Of a stretch of DNA of 14,953 nt, positions 14,785-14,953 are shown piece after piece (the stretch's first letter is position 1; the number at the start of each line of letters is the position of its first letter). The DNA is from JBKHYG01 sp046565595 (GTDB lineage Bacteria > Actinomycetota > AC-67): positions 1-14,953 of the forward strand of contig JBKHYG010000124.1 of assembly GCA_046565595.1 (NCBI GenBank), written 5' to 3'. The position numbers were made by a program, and so were the translations under genes. Below the pieces are notes generated by a model, which searched no databases, was not told the DNA's origin, and saw only the letters and a list, made by a program, of their open reading frames with translations.

Positions 14785-14912
14785 TTGATCCCGCCGAGCC
14801 CTCACCCCGCGCGCGCACCCCGAGGAAGCCACAACCCGATGTTGTCCGCCCCGGCCCCCACACAGCCGCAGCGGCCGGCGAAGCGTTCGCAGTGACGAGG
14901 GCTTGGAGGGGA

Positions 14913-14933
14913 CCCCGTCGCGCAGCGACGGGG
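14913..14933. terminator. GC-rich hairpin near the right edge
   Basis: CCCCGTCGC and GCGACGGGG form a perfect nine-pair stem around GCA. A smaller stem (GCGAA/TTCGC) lies at 14878-14890. They may terminate a gene beyond the window on the minus strand. There is no T run. Confidence 0.35.
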
Positions 14934-14953
14934 AGGCGCCAAGCGAGCGCAGC

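Noticed and set aside
14677..14895. A 72-codon open frame at the right edge
   Set aside because: Proline-rich composition, no ribosome-binding site, no recognisable protein; its start overlaps the start region of the divergent secreted gene.

Overview
This is a GC-rich window, almost certainly from the chromosome of an actinobacterium (Actinomycetota). The class is not settled by the sequence; a member of Acidimicrobiia or a relative is my inference. The main evidence is the minus-strand order gyrA, a DUF3566 membrane protein, tRNA-Ile(GAT), tRNA-Ala(TGC). This is the conserved actinobacterial block that normally follows gyrB near the replication origin. Here the block is stretched: foreign-looking genes sit in every gap, and gyrB does not adjoin gyrA on its 5' side.

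Layout. 1-220: short direct repeats and tRNA-Ala. 359-1931: a MEDS plus RsbW-type kinase regulator, a terminator hairpin, a tiny one-helix membrane protein, and a degenerate response-regulator-like gene that looks frameshifted. 2183-2968: a single-chain HTH-nucleotidyltransferase inserted ahead of tRNA-Ile. 3133-4389: the DUF3566 protein with a long proline-rich tail. 4476-4935: a DUF4258/DUF2283 toxin-antitoxin-like pair on the opposite strand. 4966-7440: gyrA.

From 7549 to the end everything is accessory. It comprises a stand-alone Clp N-domain protein, a ParD-like/zeta-type kinase pair, a VapBC pair, two co-directional secreted proteins, a third secreted protein, a small protein/DUF6036 nucleotidyltransferase pair, and a fourth secreted protein. 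Counting the single-gene HTH-nucleotidyltransferase, about five toxin-antitoxin-like modules lie in 15 kb.

Two non-coding patterns tie the accessory genes together. First, a short dyad repeat with core TCATCCGCGGATGAG recurs in the same orientation at transcription-unit boundaries at about 9221, 9956, 11738, 13002 and 13851, with a weak copy near 14761. Partial copies also flank the HTH-nucleotidyltransferase gene. This suggests a cassette-like organisation. Second, the ParD/zeta and VapBC promoters carry nearly the same palindrome (GTAGCA...TGCTAC) overlapping an identical -10 box, although the two antitoxins are unrelated. Several of the accessory genes have a -10 box 6-7 bases before the start codon, which indicates leaderless mRNAs.

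All functional calls come from reading motifs by eye. No database search was possible.
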